In this document: positions 7,253 through 14,529 of the stretch, in pieces | Layout: the number at the start of each line of letters is the position of its first letter | Position numbering within the stretch: position 1 is the first letter of the stretch | Source: Deltaproteobacteria bacterium | GTDB taxonomy: Bacteria; Desulfobacterota; Desulfobulbia; Desulfobulbales; Desulfurivibrionaceae | Length of the DNA: 36,806 bases | Direction of reading: 5' to 3' | Assembly: GCA_021811385.1 (NCBI GenBank) | Contig: JAJZPC010000021.1 | Location: forward strand, 1-36,806 | The notes under the pieces: model-generated | Told to the model about the DNA's origin: nothing | Seen by the model: the letters and a program-made list of their open reading frames with translations, nothing else | Databases searched by the model: none | Translations under genes and position numbers: made by a program

Positions 7253-7330
7253 CCCGGATTGGCGAGGTGTCCGAAGCGGGACGAAATGCGTTTTGGCATG
7301 CTCAGGCGCACAAACTCTTCCCGCCAGGGC

Positions 7331-7783
7331 TCAATGCTCCCTGGTTCGGGCCTCACGCGCCTGTTCACGCGGCGCAACCTTGGCCAATTCAGCGAGCTCC
7401 TCGGCCAGCAGGTCCAGCATGTCGTCCACCGACATAATGCCGGCAAGTTCTCCGTCTTGCTTGACAACCGGAATCCGCCGGATGCCGTTGGCCCGCATGA
7501 GCCGAATGGTTTCAACCACCCCCTCGCTCTCCTGCACGCTGACGAGCTGCGGCCCCATGATATCGCCGACGGTGAAATCGGCAACCGGCAAGGACTTGGC
7601 GATAATCTCGATCACGATATCCCGGTCGGTCACCATGCCCACCGGCACTCGCTTCCCCCCGGCCTCGTCCACGACCACCAAGTCGCCCACATGGTACCGA
7701 CGCATGAGCTGCGCGGCTTCGATGATACTGGTTTTCCTGGTGGCAAACACTACTTCCCGGTTGCAAAACTCTCCAATGGGCAT
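7331..7783 (-). CDS. Tandem CBS-domain protein
   Basis: A 150-residue protein made of two CBS motifs, about residues 8-62 and 75-130, and a charged helical tail rich in Glu, Ala and Arg. Typical CBS signatures are present in both halves: VGDLVVVDEAG then VGMVTDRDIVIEI, and IRRIPVVKQDGELAGIMSVDDML. Such stand-alone pairs bind adenine nucleotides or other ligands and regulate partner proteins, but no partner is obvious here. The start ATG 7783 follows GGGAGGAAAGACT, a strong site. The gene is followed on the minus strand by no close gene and preceded by the DJ-1-like gene 47 bases away, so they may share a transcript. Family call is firm; function is open. Confidence 0.9.
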   Translation of the reverse strand: MPIGEFCNREVVFATRKTSIIEAAQLMRRYHVGDLVVVDEAGGKRVPVGMVTDRDIVIEIIAKSLPVADFTVGDIMGPQLVSVQESEGVVETIRLMRANGIRRIPVVKQDGELAGIMSVDDMLDLLAEELAELAKVAPREQAREARTREH

Positions 7784-7830
7784 AGTCTTTCCTCCCGACA
7801 GGTTGATGCGCGACCTTCCACTTTTATTGG

Positions 7831-8358
7831 CTATTTTCCCGGGGTGCCGTGACCTTGCAAAAGTTCATTTATCTTCCGGCCAAACAATCCGGCGCTCTTC
7901 GGGCCATCACCGGTAACAATACTGGTGTCCACCGTGACTCCAGCCCCGGTATATTTCGCCCCCTTGCCCTTGATTGACTCGACTTCACTGCCGAAAACCG
8001 TGGCGTTCTTTCCCTTGAGCAGTCCGGCATTTGCCAGGATTACCGGGGCCACGCAGATGGCAGCGACGACCTTCCCCTGCCCGGACATCTCTTGGGCAAT
8101 CCGCAAGGCATCACGGTCGGTAAAATAGATCTTGGAACCGCCGCCCCCCACAAAGACTACGGCCGCGTAGTCCTTCGCCTCTACCTCCGCGAGGGTGAGG
8201 GTCGCGGTGGCGGAACCGCCGCGCGAACCCCGGCAAACGCCCTTTACCAGACCGGCAATGACAATCCGGTGCCCGGCCTTTTCCAGCTCCTCCCGGGTGA
8301 GAAACAACTCCTCATCCCTGAATCCCTCGGGGGCAATGATCATAAGCACTGTCGCCAT
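7831..8358 (-). CDS. DJ-1/PfpI-family protein
   Basis: A 175-residue DJ-1/PfpI-like protein of the class I glutamine-amidotransferase fold. The family core is visible: VLMIIAPEGFRDEEL at the N-terminus with the conserved glutamate, VVFVGGGGSK, and the nucleophile elbow VVAAICVAPVILANAG with Cys102. The residue after the cysteine is Val instead of the His found in PfpI proteases, so glyoxalase/chaperone-like or unknown activity is more likely than proteolysis. A GTG 10 codons upstream (8388) is possible, but ATG 8358 opens directly on the first strand; neither has a strong ribosome binding site. It lies upstream of the CBS gene on the same strand, 47 bases away. The product is cytoplasmic. Confidence 0.87.
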   Translation of the reverse strand: MATVLMIIAPEGFRDEELFLTREELEKAGHRIVIAGLVKGVCRGSRGGSATATLTLAEVEAKDYAAVVFVGGGGSKIYFTDRDALRIAQEMSGQGKVVAAICVAPVILANAGLLKGKNATVFGSEVESIKGKGAKYTGAGVTVDTSIVTGDGPKSAGLFGRKINELLQGHGTPGK

Positions 8359-8751
8359 AGCAAGCCTGGGTGTTGTTTGTTTATCCACTCGGATGGCATG
8401 CCAACCTGGAACCAGCGTATCACATTTCCGACCCTGCGTTCCATGGAGAAAATTTTTCTCATTTTTTCAATAAGATATACCTGATCACGATGACGCAACC
8501 TTGAAGGGAACGGCCACACCGGGCTCCCAAAACGAAAAAATGACAAATCCCGATAGTGAGCTGTGTGAAAACCGCGCCGCCCTCTCTCTCATCCTTTGCC
8601 TTTGGCCGGGATTTGCGCGGCATCAATGGTGCTAACATCCACCCCTTTTCCCGAAAGAACTATTGACGACACAAGAACCTGTATGCGTAAATAAACAATA
8701 CCCTGGCGGAATTCCAAGCGAACCGGAGCCTTCGTGGAAAAGGAAGCAAAA
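8359..8751. other. Divergent intergenic region, no gene recognised
   Basis: About 390 bases separate the divergent DJ-1-like and substrate-binding genes. The only promoter-like match for the plus strand is TTGACG (8663-8668) with TAAATA (8688-8693) at a poor 19-base spacing. AAAGGAAG (8738-8745) serves the next gene. I see no RNA gene, riboswitch or repeat here. Confidence 0.3.
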
Positions 8752-9732
8752 ATGGTTTCTCGGCGGCGCCTCATGATGTTTTTGGGTTTCTTGCCACTCA
8801 CCCTGGCATTGCCCGGTTGCGAGTGGTTGGCCGACAAACCCGTTTCCATTGGCGCGTACGTTTGGCCGGGATACGAGCCGATATTTCTTGCGCGGAATCA
8901 AGGGTGGTTGGATGCACAACAGGTGCGCCTGGTGGAGACGACCTCAACCACCGATTCCCTGAAAGCGCTCACCGAAGGCAGGGTGGATGGGGCCGCGTTG
9001 ACCCTGGATGAGGTGTTGAAAGCGCGAGCGAGCGGTCTGCCGCTTTCCGTGGTGATGATCTTTGATATCTCGGCCGGTGCGGATATGGTGGTTGCGCGGC
9101 CCGGCATCAAGAATCTCGCCGACCTCAAGGGGCGACGCATCGGCATCGAGCAAGGTGCGGTGAGTGAATTGATGTTGACCGAATCCCTGCGGGCTGCGGG
9201 ATTGACAAAAGAAGAGGTCACACTGGTCGAGCTCCCCGTTGACCAACAATCAGATGCTTGGGCGAACAATCAATTGGATGCCGCCGTCACCTATGAGCCG
9301 GTGGCCAGCAAGCTGCTGGGGCAAGGCGCGCGCAAGCTGTTCGATAGTCGGCAAATTCCCAACCTCATCGTTGATGTATTGGCGATACGCAACGATGTCC
9401 TCGATCGGAGCCACGCAAGGGCGATTCGTCACCTGATAGCCGCGCATTTTCACGCGCTCAATCATCTGACGAGAAATCCGCAGGACACCGCTTACCGGAT
9501 GGCTCCCCGCCTTGGTCTGCCGGCGGCGCATGTGCTTTCCGTTTTTAAGGGGTTGATGTTACCCGACGCTGCCGAAAATTATCGTTTGCTTGCCGGGACT
9601 TCCCCCGAGTTGCTTCCCGGCGCCCGGAAACTGTCAGCCGCCATGGTCAAGAATGGGCTGCTCAAACAGGATGATCCACTCACCGCACTGATACGCGCCG
9701 ATTTTCTGCCCACTGATTTTCAGCAAAACTGA
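8752..9732 (+). CDS. ABC-type substrate-binding lipoprotein, NMT1/SsuA-like
   Basis: A 326-residue periplasmic binding protein of the NMT1/THI5-like (SsuA/TauA/nitrate-binding) group, predicted to bind a small organic solute. The signal region has an arginine-rich start (SRRRLMMFLG, resembling a Tat motif), a hydrophobic stretch and the lipobox LPGC with Cys23 as the lipidated residue. The mature part shows typical elements: VSIGAYVWPGYEPIFLARNQGW, AALTLDEVLKARASGLPLSVV, LADLKGRRIGIEQGAVSELML and AAVTYEPVASKL. ATG 8752 has AAAGGAAG six bases upstream; GTG 8734 lacks a site. It ends two bases before a kinase open frame, so the two are translationally linked. No permease or ATPase gene is present, which suggests a sensing rather than transport role. 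Confidence 0.87.
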   Translation: MVSRRRLMMFLGFLPLTLALPGCEWLADKPVSIGAYVWPGYEPIFLARNQGWLDAQQVRLVETTSTTDSLKALTEGRVDGAALTLDEVLKARASGLPLSVVMIFDISAGADMVVARPGIKNLADLKGRRIGIEQGAVSELMLTESLRAAGLTKEEVTLVELPVDQQSDAWANNQLDAAVTYEPVASKLLGQGARKLFDSRQIPNLIVDVLAIRNDVLDRSHARAIRHLIAAHFHALNHLTRNPQDTAYRMAPRLGLPAAHVLSVFKGLMLPDAAENYRLLAGTSPELLPGARKLSAAMVKNGLLKQDDPLTALIRADFLPTDFQQN

Positions 9733-9746
9733 TCATGGAGCGACTC

Positions 9747-11927
9747 ATGCCCAGACCCCCACTCATGCGCGTGCTGATGCTGTTGTTTTGCCTGATCTGC
9801 GCAGCACACCTGCCCACTGCAAGTTACGCCGCAGAACCGGTGAAGATCGGCGTGCTGGCATTCCGCCCCAAACCGCAAACGATGAAACAGTGGCGACCTT
9901 TGGCCGTCGCACTCAAAAAGGCCTTGCCGGAGTATGATTTCGTGGTGGAAGCACTCACCTATTCCGAGTTGAATCAGGCGGTAGCCACCCGCCAGCTGGA
10001 TTTCGTACTGACCAATTCCGGCCACTATGTGATGTTGGCGAGGCGTAACGGATTGTCTTCCCCACTTGCCACCCTGGCCCTCGATGAAAAGGACCAGGCC
10101 GTCACGGTATTCGGTGGCGTCATTTTCTGTCGTGCGGAACAGGAAAATATCAACACGCTGCTCGACATCAAGGGCAAGTCCGTTGCCGCCATTGACCCCG
10201 AATCCCTGGGCGGCTATCAGATGCAGGCGTATGAACTCAGCCGGGCGGGGCTTCGTCTGCCGCGGGATATCAAACTGCTCAGCACCGGCATGCCCCATGA
10301 CACGGCTGTCGAGGCAGTGCTGAGCGGTCGGGCCGAGGTCGGTTTCGTGCGCAGCGGCGTGCTGGAAAACCTGGCGCGAGAAGGCAAGATTGATATCAAA
10401 CAGCTCAAAATTATCAATCGCCAGAATCTCCCCGATTTTCCGATGCAAATTTCCACCCAGCTTTATCCGGAGTGGCCGTTTGCCGCCATGCCGCATATCG
10501 AGGAAACCATTGCCAGACGCGTCGCCGCCGTACTTTTCCTGCTGGAAGATGACAAGGCTGCCATCCACGCCATGGGCATCCACGGTTTTGTCGTGCCCGC
10601 CGATTACAGTTCAGTGGAAGACATGTTGCGGGAACTCCGTGTGCCCCCTTTCGAAATCGCGCCTCAAGTTACCCTGCAAGACGTCTGGTCGCACTATCGC
10701 GGGGAAGTAATCGCGGGCTTGCTCGCCGTTGGGGTGATCTTGACCCTGGGGGTGATTTTACTGGCAACGCTTCGAAGACTGACGGCAAAGCATCAAATTG
10801 TGCTGCGGCAGCAGCATAGCTTGCAAGAGAATGAAGAGAAGTTCCGCACCGTGGCCGACTATACCCCGGGATGGGAATACTGGGAGGGACCGCAACACGA
10901 AATCATCTACATGAATCCCTCGTGCGAGGCCATCACCGGCTACTCCCGCGCCGAGTTCATCGCCGATCCAAACCTGCTCATGCGCGTTATCCACCCGGAT
11001 GACCGCCAACCGTCGGAGATCCACCGACACGACATCAGCAATCAGGAGGATGGAATGCTGAATTTCCGTGTTGTCCGGCGCGATGGCGGGATACGCTGGA
11101 TCGAACATATCTGCCACCCGGTCTGGGGCAACGACGGAGTATTCAAGGGACGGCGGATCAGCAACCGCGACATCACCGAGCGCAAACGCTTGGAAGCCGA
11201 GGTCATGAAAATCAGAAATCTTGAGTCCCTTGCCATCCTGGCCGGCGGTATCGCGCATGATTTCAATAATCTGTTTCAGGTGCTCATCGGCAACATCCAG
11301 CTTGCCAAGATGAATACCAAGGAATCAAGCGAGGCGTTCCCGTTTCTGGAAACGGCCGAGCAGGCGTACGGGTTGGCCACGAAGCTTACCAATCGGCTTA
11401 TTGCCTTTTCCCCAGGCGGCGACATCCTCCCGATAAATATTCAGCCGGCGAGTTTCATAGAGGAAGAAACGATTTCCGCCTTGGAAGGTTCCGGACTGGT
11501 GGCCGAATTTGACCTTGCGGATACTCTTTATCCCATCAAGGTTGAGCCTCCACAATTCCGCAATGTCATAAAACAGATGGTGCTGAACGCCAGGGAGGCC
11601 ACGCCCCCGGCAGCAAACGGCAAACTCCGGATAATGGCCGCCAATGTGTCGCTGCTGGAGAACCACGAAAAACAGCCGATCCTGCCCCCCGGCAACTATG
11701 TGAGGATTTCGATCGAGGACCATGGATGCGGAATCAGCAAGGAGAATCTACCCCAGATCTTCGATCCCTACTTTTCCACCAAGCAACGTGGCTCCCAGAA
11801 GGGCATGGGGCTTGGGCTTACACTATGCGATACGATCATAAGGAAACACGGCGGCGCGATCACCGTGGATTCGGAACCGGGCAAGGGAACCACCTTCCAT
11901 ATCTACCTCCCTGCCGTTGTGGCGTAG
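9747..11927 (+). CDS. Sensor histidine kinase with periplasmic PhnD-like domain and PAS domain
   Basis: A 726-residue membrane sensor kinase. A signal peptide (1-28) precedes a periplasmic PhnD-like binding domain (about 30-310: VKIGVLAFRPKPQTMKQWRPLAVALKK split over its first strands, LDFVLTNSGHYVMLAR, SGRAEVGFVRSGVLE), a membrane helix (about 321-343), a PAS domain with PAC motif (about 360-480), the phospho-acceptor AGGIAHDFNN with His504, and a HATPase_c domain with N-box VLNAREATPP and GHGCG-like, GMGLGL glycine boxes. No receiver domain is attached. ATG 9747 has GGAG six bases upstream; ATG 9735 lacks a site. It follows the substrate-binding gene directly, suggesting that both proteins contribute to ligand sensing. 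The response regulator must lie elsewhere. Confidence 0.88.
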   Translation: MPRPPLMRVLMLLFCLICAAHLPTASYAAEPVKIGVLAFRPKPQTMKQWRPLAVALKKALPEYDFVVEALTYSELNQAVATRQLDFVLTNSGHYVMLARRNGLSSPLATLALDEKDQAVTVFGGVIFCRAEQENINTLLDIKGKSVAAIDPESLGGYQMQAYELSRAGLRLPRDIKLLSTGMPHDTAVEAVLSGRAEVGFVRSGVLENLAREGKIDIKQLKIINRQNLPDFPMQISTQLYPEWPFAAMPHIEETIARRVAAVLFLLEDDKAAIHAMGIHGFVVPADYSSVEDMLRELRVPPFEIAPQVTLQDVWSHYRGEVIAGLLAVGVILTLGVILLATLRRLTAKHQIVLRQQHSLQENEEKFRTVADYTPGWEYWEGPQHEIIYMNPSCEAITGYSRAEFIADPNLLMRVIHPDDRQPSEIHRHDISNQEDGMLNFRVVRRDGGIRWIEHICHPVWGNDGVFKGRRISNRDITERKRLEAEVMKIRNLESLAILAGGIAHDFNNLFQVLIGNIQLAKMNTKESSEAFPFLETAEQAYGLATKLTNRLIAFSPGGDILPINIQPASFIEEETISALEGSGLVAEFDLADTLYPIKVEPPQFRNVIKQMVLNAREATPPAANGKLRIMAANVSLLENHEKQPILPPGNYVRISIEDHGCGISKENLPQIFDPYFSTKQRGSQKGMGLGLTLCDTIIRKHGGAITVDSEPGKGTTFHIYLPAVVA

Positions 11928-11957
11928 ATTGGGAGGCTGGGAAAATGATGCGCGGAC

Positions 11958-11999
11958 AAAAAAAAAGGAGAAACAAGCGACATTTGCTCGTTTCTCCTT
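11958..11999 (-). terminator. Rho-independent terminator of the tRNA-Glu gene
   Basis: On the minus strand a stem formed by AAGGAGAAACGAGC (revcomp of 11986-11999) and its partner at 11965-11978 (one or two mismatches, loop about 7 nt) is followed by nine U residues (A-run at 11958-11966 on plus). It lies 12 bases past the tRNA 3' end. Confidence 0.85.
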
Positions 12000-12010
12000 G
12001 ATTTCTCACT

Positions 12011-12086
12011 TGGTGACCTCTACGGGACTCGAACCCGTGTTACCGGCGTGAGAGGCCAGCGTCCTAGACCGCTAGACGAAGAGGCC
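12011..12086 (-). tRNA. tRNA-Glu (anticodon CUC)
   Basis: A 76-nt tRNA on the minus strand with encoded CCA. Acceptor arm GGCCTCT pairs with AGAGGTC (one G-U pair), the D-arm region reads GTCTAGCGGTCTAGGAC, the anticodon stem CTGGC/GCCGG encloses the loop CTCTCAC (anticodon CTC), and the T-arm contains GGTTCGAGTCC. This is a glutamate tRNA. It stands alone between a histidine-kinase gene and a flavin-reductase gene and has its own promoter and terminator. No integrase or att-like duplication is visible near it. Confidence 0.96.
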
Positions 12087-12098
12087 ATGCTGTGCGCC

Positions 12099-12129
12099 AT
12101 TATCTAAATGATGGGAGGGAGTTTGTCAA
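12099..12129 (-). promoter_or_regulatory. Sigma70-like promoter of tRNA-Glu
   Basis: On the minus strand TTGACA (12124-12129) is followed by TAGATAAT (12099-12106). Spacing is 17 bases to TAGATA or 19 to GATAAT. Start of transcription would be about 6-8 bases before the mature 5' end, normal for a tRNA gene. Confidence 0.65.
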
Positions 12130-12187
12130 TCTTTTATTCCTCTCCTCCGCCCTCCGGGAAGGGAGAAAAACTCGCAACCATCCTGTT

Positions 12188-12760
12188 TCAATCCATAAAT
12201 TTTCTACCAGCCTCTTCCGCCCGCGCCAGGGTGGCCGCATCCTTTGCCATGTCTCCCCGGCCGTCCATGCCCTTTACCGCAAACTCCCCGCCGTAAGCCA
12301 TGCCCATGGCGTCAAAGGCGTACTTAGCCGTTAGAATCGCGCCTTCAAAAACCCGTTCCCCATGGGTGGCGGAGACGGTCACCAAAAAACCTTTACGGGT
12401 GGGATCCTTACGCCACTCGCCTTTTTCGGTCAACAGACGCTTTCTGTTCCACAGGGCTTGGCATCGATCAACAAAACCCTTGGCCTGGGCGGTGATTCCG
12501 TAAAAATAGATGGGGGAGGCAAGAATCACCCGTTGCGATTCAAGGATTTTGGGATACATCGCCTGCATGTCGTCCTGCAACACGCACTCCCCTGTCTTGT
12601 CGCAACCGCCGCACCCGATACACGGCTGAATGTGCAAATCACAGAGACGGATCAGCGCGATCTCGCCCCCTGCCGCCTCCGCCCCTTGCAAAACAGCGCG
12701 AAGCAAGGTCTCGGTATTGCCTTTTTTTCGAGGACTCCCGATCAGGGCCAAAACCTTCAT
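12188..12760 (-). CDS. Flavodoxin-fold NAD(P)H-dependent FMN/iron-sulfur flavoprotein
   Basis: A 190-residue member of the NADPH-dependent FMN reductase/iron-sulfur flavoprotein family, predicted to be cytoplasmic. The N-terminus VLALIGSPRKKGNTETLL forms the FMN phosphate-binding loop. Residues 47-62 hold the cluster CIGCGGCDKTGECV, the PCxGCxxCxxxGxC pattern seen in flavoproteins with disulfide or Fe-S ligation. ASPIYFYGITAQAKGFVDR is the typical flavin-binding strand-helix segment, and VTVSATHGERVFEGA follows. ATG 12760 has GGAGGAG upstream and lies one base after the malQ stop, so the two are probably co-transcribed. An upstream in-frame start would overlap malQ and is not used. The electron acceptor is unknown. 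Confidence 0.9.
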   Translation of the reverse strand: MKVLALIGSPRKKGNTETLLRAVLQGAEAAGGEIALIRLCDLHIQPCIGCGGCDKTGECVLQDDMQAMYPKILESQRVILASPIYFYGITAQAKGFVDRCQALWNRKRLLTEKGEWRKDPTRKGFLVTVSATHGERVFEGAILTAKYAFDAMGMAYGGEFAVKGMDGRGDMAKDAATLARAEEAGRKFMD

Positions 12761-12761
12761 C

Positions 12762-14309
12762 TCACTCCTCCGCCTTGAAAACAACGACAGGGGCGGCGGG
12801 CAACCGGTTATAAAACAGAACCTCATCCCGCAACGCCCGTGCTGTCTCGTCGTTCAAAAATCTGGCTGCGCACCGCCACCGCCAGTTTCCTTGGGAGGTG
12901 CCCGGGGTGTTCATCCGGCAATCGCTGCCAAAACCCAAAACATCCTGGAGCGGCACCACCACCAGATTGGCAACGGAAGCATAGGCCATGCGGATGAAAT
13001 CCCAGTGAACGGGGCTTCCCGGCTGGCTGTGGGCATACCGCAACGCCTTGGCCTTGCTGGCAGGCAATACCGTATCGCTGAAATACCAGCCCAGGGTCGT
13101 GTCGTTATCATGGGTGCCGGTATAGGCGACACAGTCTACCGTGGTGTAGTTGTGGGGCAGATAGGCGTTGTGTTCGTCGGAATCAAAGGCAAACTGCAGC
13201 ACCTTCATGCCCGGGAAACCAAAAGTGTCGCGAAGCAGCTCCACCTCCGGGGTGATGACCCCCAAATCCTCGGCAATGATCGGCAGATCGCCCAGATGTT
13301 TTTGCATCTCGGAAAAAAATGCCAGGCCGGGCCCCTTGACCCATTTCCCGTTGACTGCGGTCTCCTCCGAGGCCGGGATCCGCCAATAAGCTTCAAAACC
13401 GCGAAAATGATCGATGCGGACGACGTCCACCGTCCGGCAGATATGACGAAACCGCTGCCCCCACCAATCAAGCAGGGGTGCGCTCATCCCGTCGCCATCG
13501 CTGAACCACTTGAAAAGCGGATTGCCCCAACGCTGCCCGGTTTCACAGAAATAATCCGGGGGCACGCCCGCCACATGGGTCGGCCGCCCGGTTTCGGGAT
13601 CGAGGAGAAAGCAATCCTGATGAGCCCAGACATCGGCGCTGTCCAGGGCTACATAGATGGGAATATCGCCGATGATCCGTATGCCGTGGCCGTGCGCGTA
13701 ATCCCAAACTATCTGCCATTGGGAAAAAAAACAGAACTGGACAAATTCATGAAACAGGATGCGCTCGGCCAGGGTTTCCCGCCATTGGGCAAGGGATTTC
13801 GGCCTCCGGCGGGCAATGTCCGACGGCCACGAAAACCAGGGGCTGGAATGAAATTTTTCCCGCAGGGCCATGAAAAAAGCATAGTCATCCAGCCACTCCA
13901 TTGTCCGGCGGAACTCCGCAAACGCCGCCGAAAAACCACCCCGCCGGAACTCGAGAAAGGCAAGCTCCAGTATTTTCTCGTTGAAAGCAAGGACCGCGGT
14001 AAAATCGACCTGATATTCGGAAAACTCATAGGGAAGCTCCACCTGCTCCCGGCGGAGAAACCCCGCCCCCACAAGTTGCGCGGGGTCTATGAGCAGGGGA
14101 TTCCCGGCAAAGGCGGAGAGGCTCATGTAGGGCGAATTGTCGAATATCCCGCACACCGGCCCATAGGGCAGGATCTGCCAATGGCTCTGCCCGGCCGCCC
14201 TGAGAAAATCGATGAACTCGAAGGCGGATTTGCCGAGGGTGCCGATGCCAAAAGGCCCCGGCAGGGAAGTAAGATGCAGAAGGACGCCGCTGCTGCGCTG
14301 GTTGTGCAT
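12762..14309 (-). CDS. malQ: 4-alpha-glucanotransferase (amylomaltase, GH77)
   Basis: A 515-residue amylomaltase that transfers maltodextrin segments between glucans. The GH77 signature residues are present: the nucleophile Asp in VVRIDHFRGFEAYW, the acid/base Glu in PIIAEDLGVITPEV, and the stabiliser Asp in YTGTHDNDTTLGWY. The N-terminus RSSGVLLHLTSLPGPFGIGTLG and QSHWQILPYGP are characteristic. Length matches the family (about 500), so it appears complete. ATG 14309 is the only suitable start; its ribosome binding site is weak. It is transcribed away from the Na/Pi cotransporter, and the flavoprotein gene follows directly. A role in glycogen or maltodextrin recycling is inferred; no other glycogen gene is in view. 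Confidence 0.95.
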   Translation of the reverse strand: MHNQRSSGVLLHLTSLPGPFGIGTLGKSAFEFIDFLRAAGQSHWQILPYGPVCGIFDNSPYMSLSAFAGNPLLIDPAQLVGAGFLRREQVELPYEFSEYQVDFTAVLAFNEKILELAFLEFRRGGFSAAFAEFRRTMEWLDDYAFFMALREKFHSSPWFSWPSDIARRRPKSLAQWRETLAERILFHEFVQFCFFSQWQIVWDYAHGHGIRIIGDIPIYVALDSADVWAHQDCFLLDPETGRPTHVAGVPPDYFCETGQRWGNPLFKWFSDGDGMSAPLLDWWGQRFRHICRTVDVVRIDHFRGFEAYWRIPASEETAVNGKWVKGPGLAFFSEMQKHLGDLPIIAEDLGVITPEVELLRDTFGFPGMKVLQFAFDSDEHNAYLPHNYTTVDCVAYTGTHDNDTTLGWYFSDTVLPASKAKALRYAHSQPGSPVHWDFIRMAYASVANLVVVPLQDVLGFGSDCRMNTPGTSQGNWRWRCAARFLNDETARALRDEVLFYNRLPAAPVVVFKAEE

Positions 14310-14468
14310 GGTTGTCGCCCTCTTTCGTAATGATCGTCATTGGTTTGCCGGAAAACACGGAAAGTCCGTCCTTATCATACATAAAGCATTCCCACCGCTC
14401 CAATTAAAAAACTCCCCGGCGGCTGCGTCAACCGCAACGGTTAAAATATTTCCAATATCATCAAGCAA

Positions 14469-14497
14469 TTGCCTATCATGACAACACCAGGTATCAT
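14469..14497 (+). promoter_or_regulatory. Candidate sigma70-like promoter of the Na/Pi cotransporter gene
   Basis: TTGCCT (14469-14474) and TATCAT (14492-14497) are 17 bases apart, followed by a short leader with AAAGGAG (14517-14523) and a GTG start at 14530. Two further ATCATG copies lie nearby (ATCATGA at 14475 and 14494). No Pho box is evident. Confidence 0.45.
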
Positions 14498-14529
14498 GAT
14501 GAAAATATCCGGCCAAAAAGGAGCATGGC

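Noticed and set aside
8752-11927. An ABC transporter operon
   Set aside because: Only binding-protein domains are present; there is no permease or ATPase gene on either side.
12011-12086. tRNA-Glu as an integration site of a genomic island
   Set aside because: No integrase gene and no duplicated tRNA 3' end is visible in the window.
12630-14330. A 566-codon plus-strand open frame
   Set aside because: Antisense to malQ, which carries the complete GH77 active site. No recognisable domain in the shadow frame.
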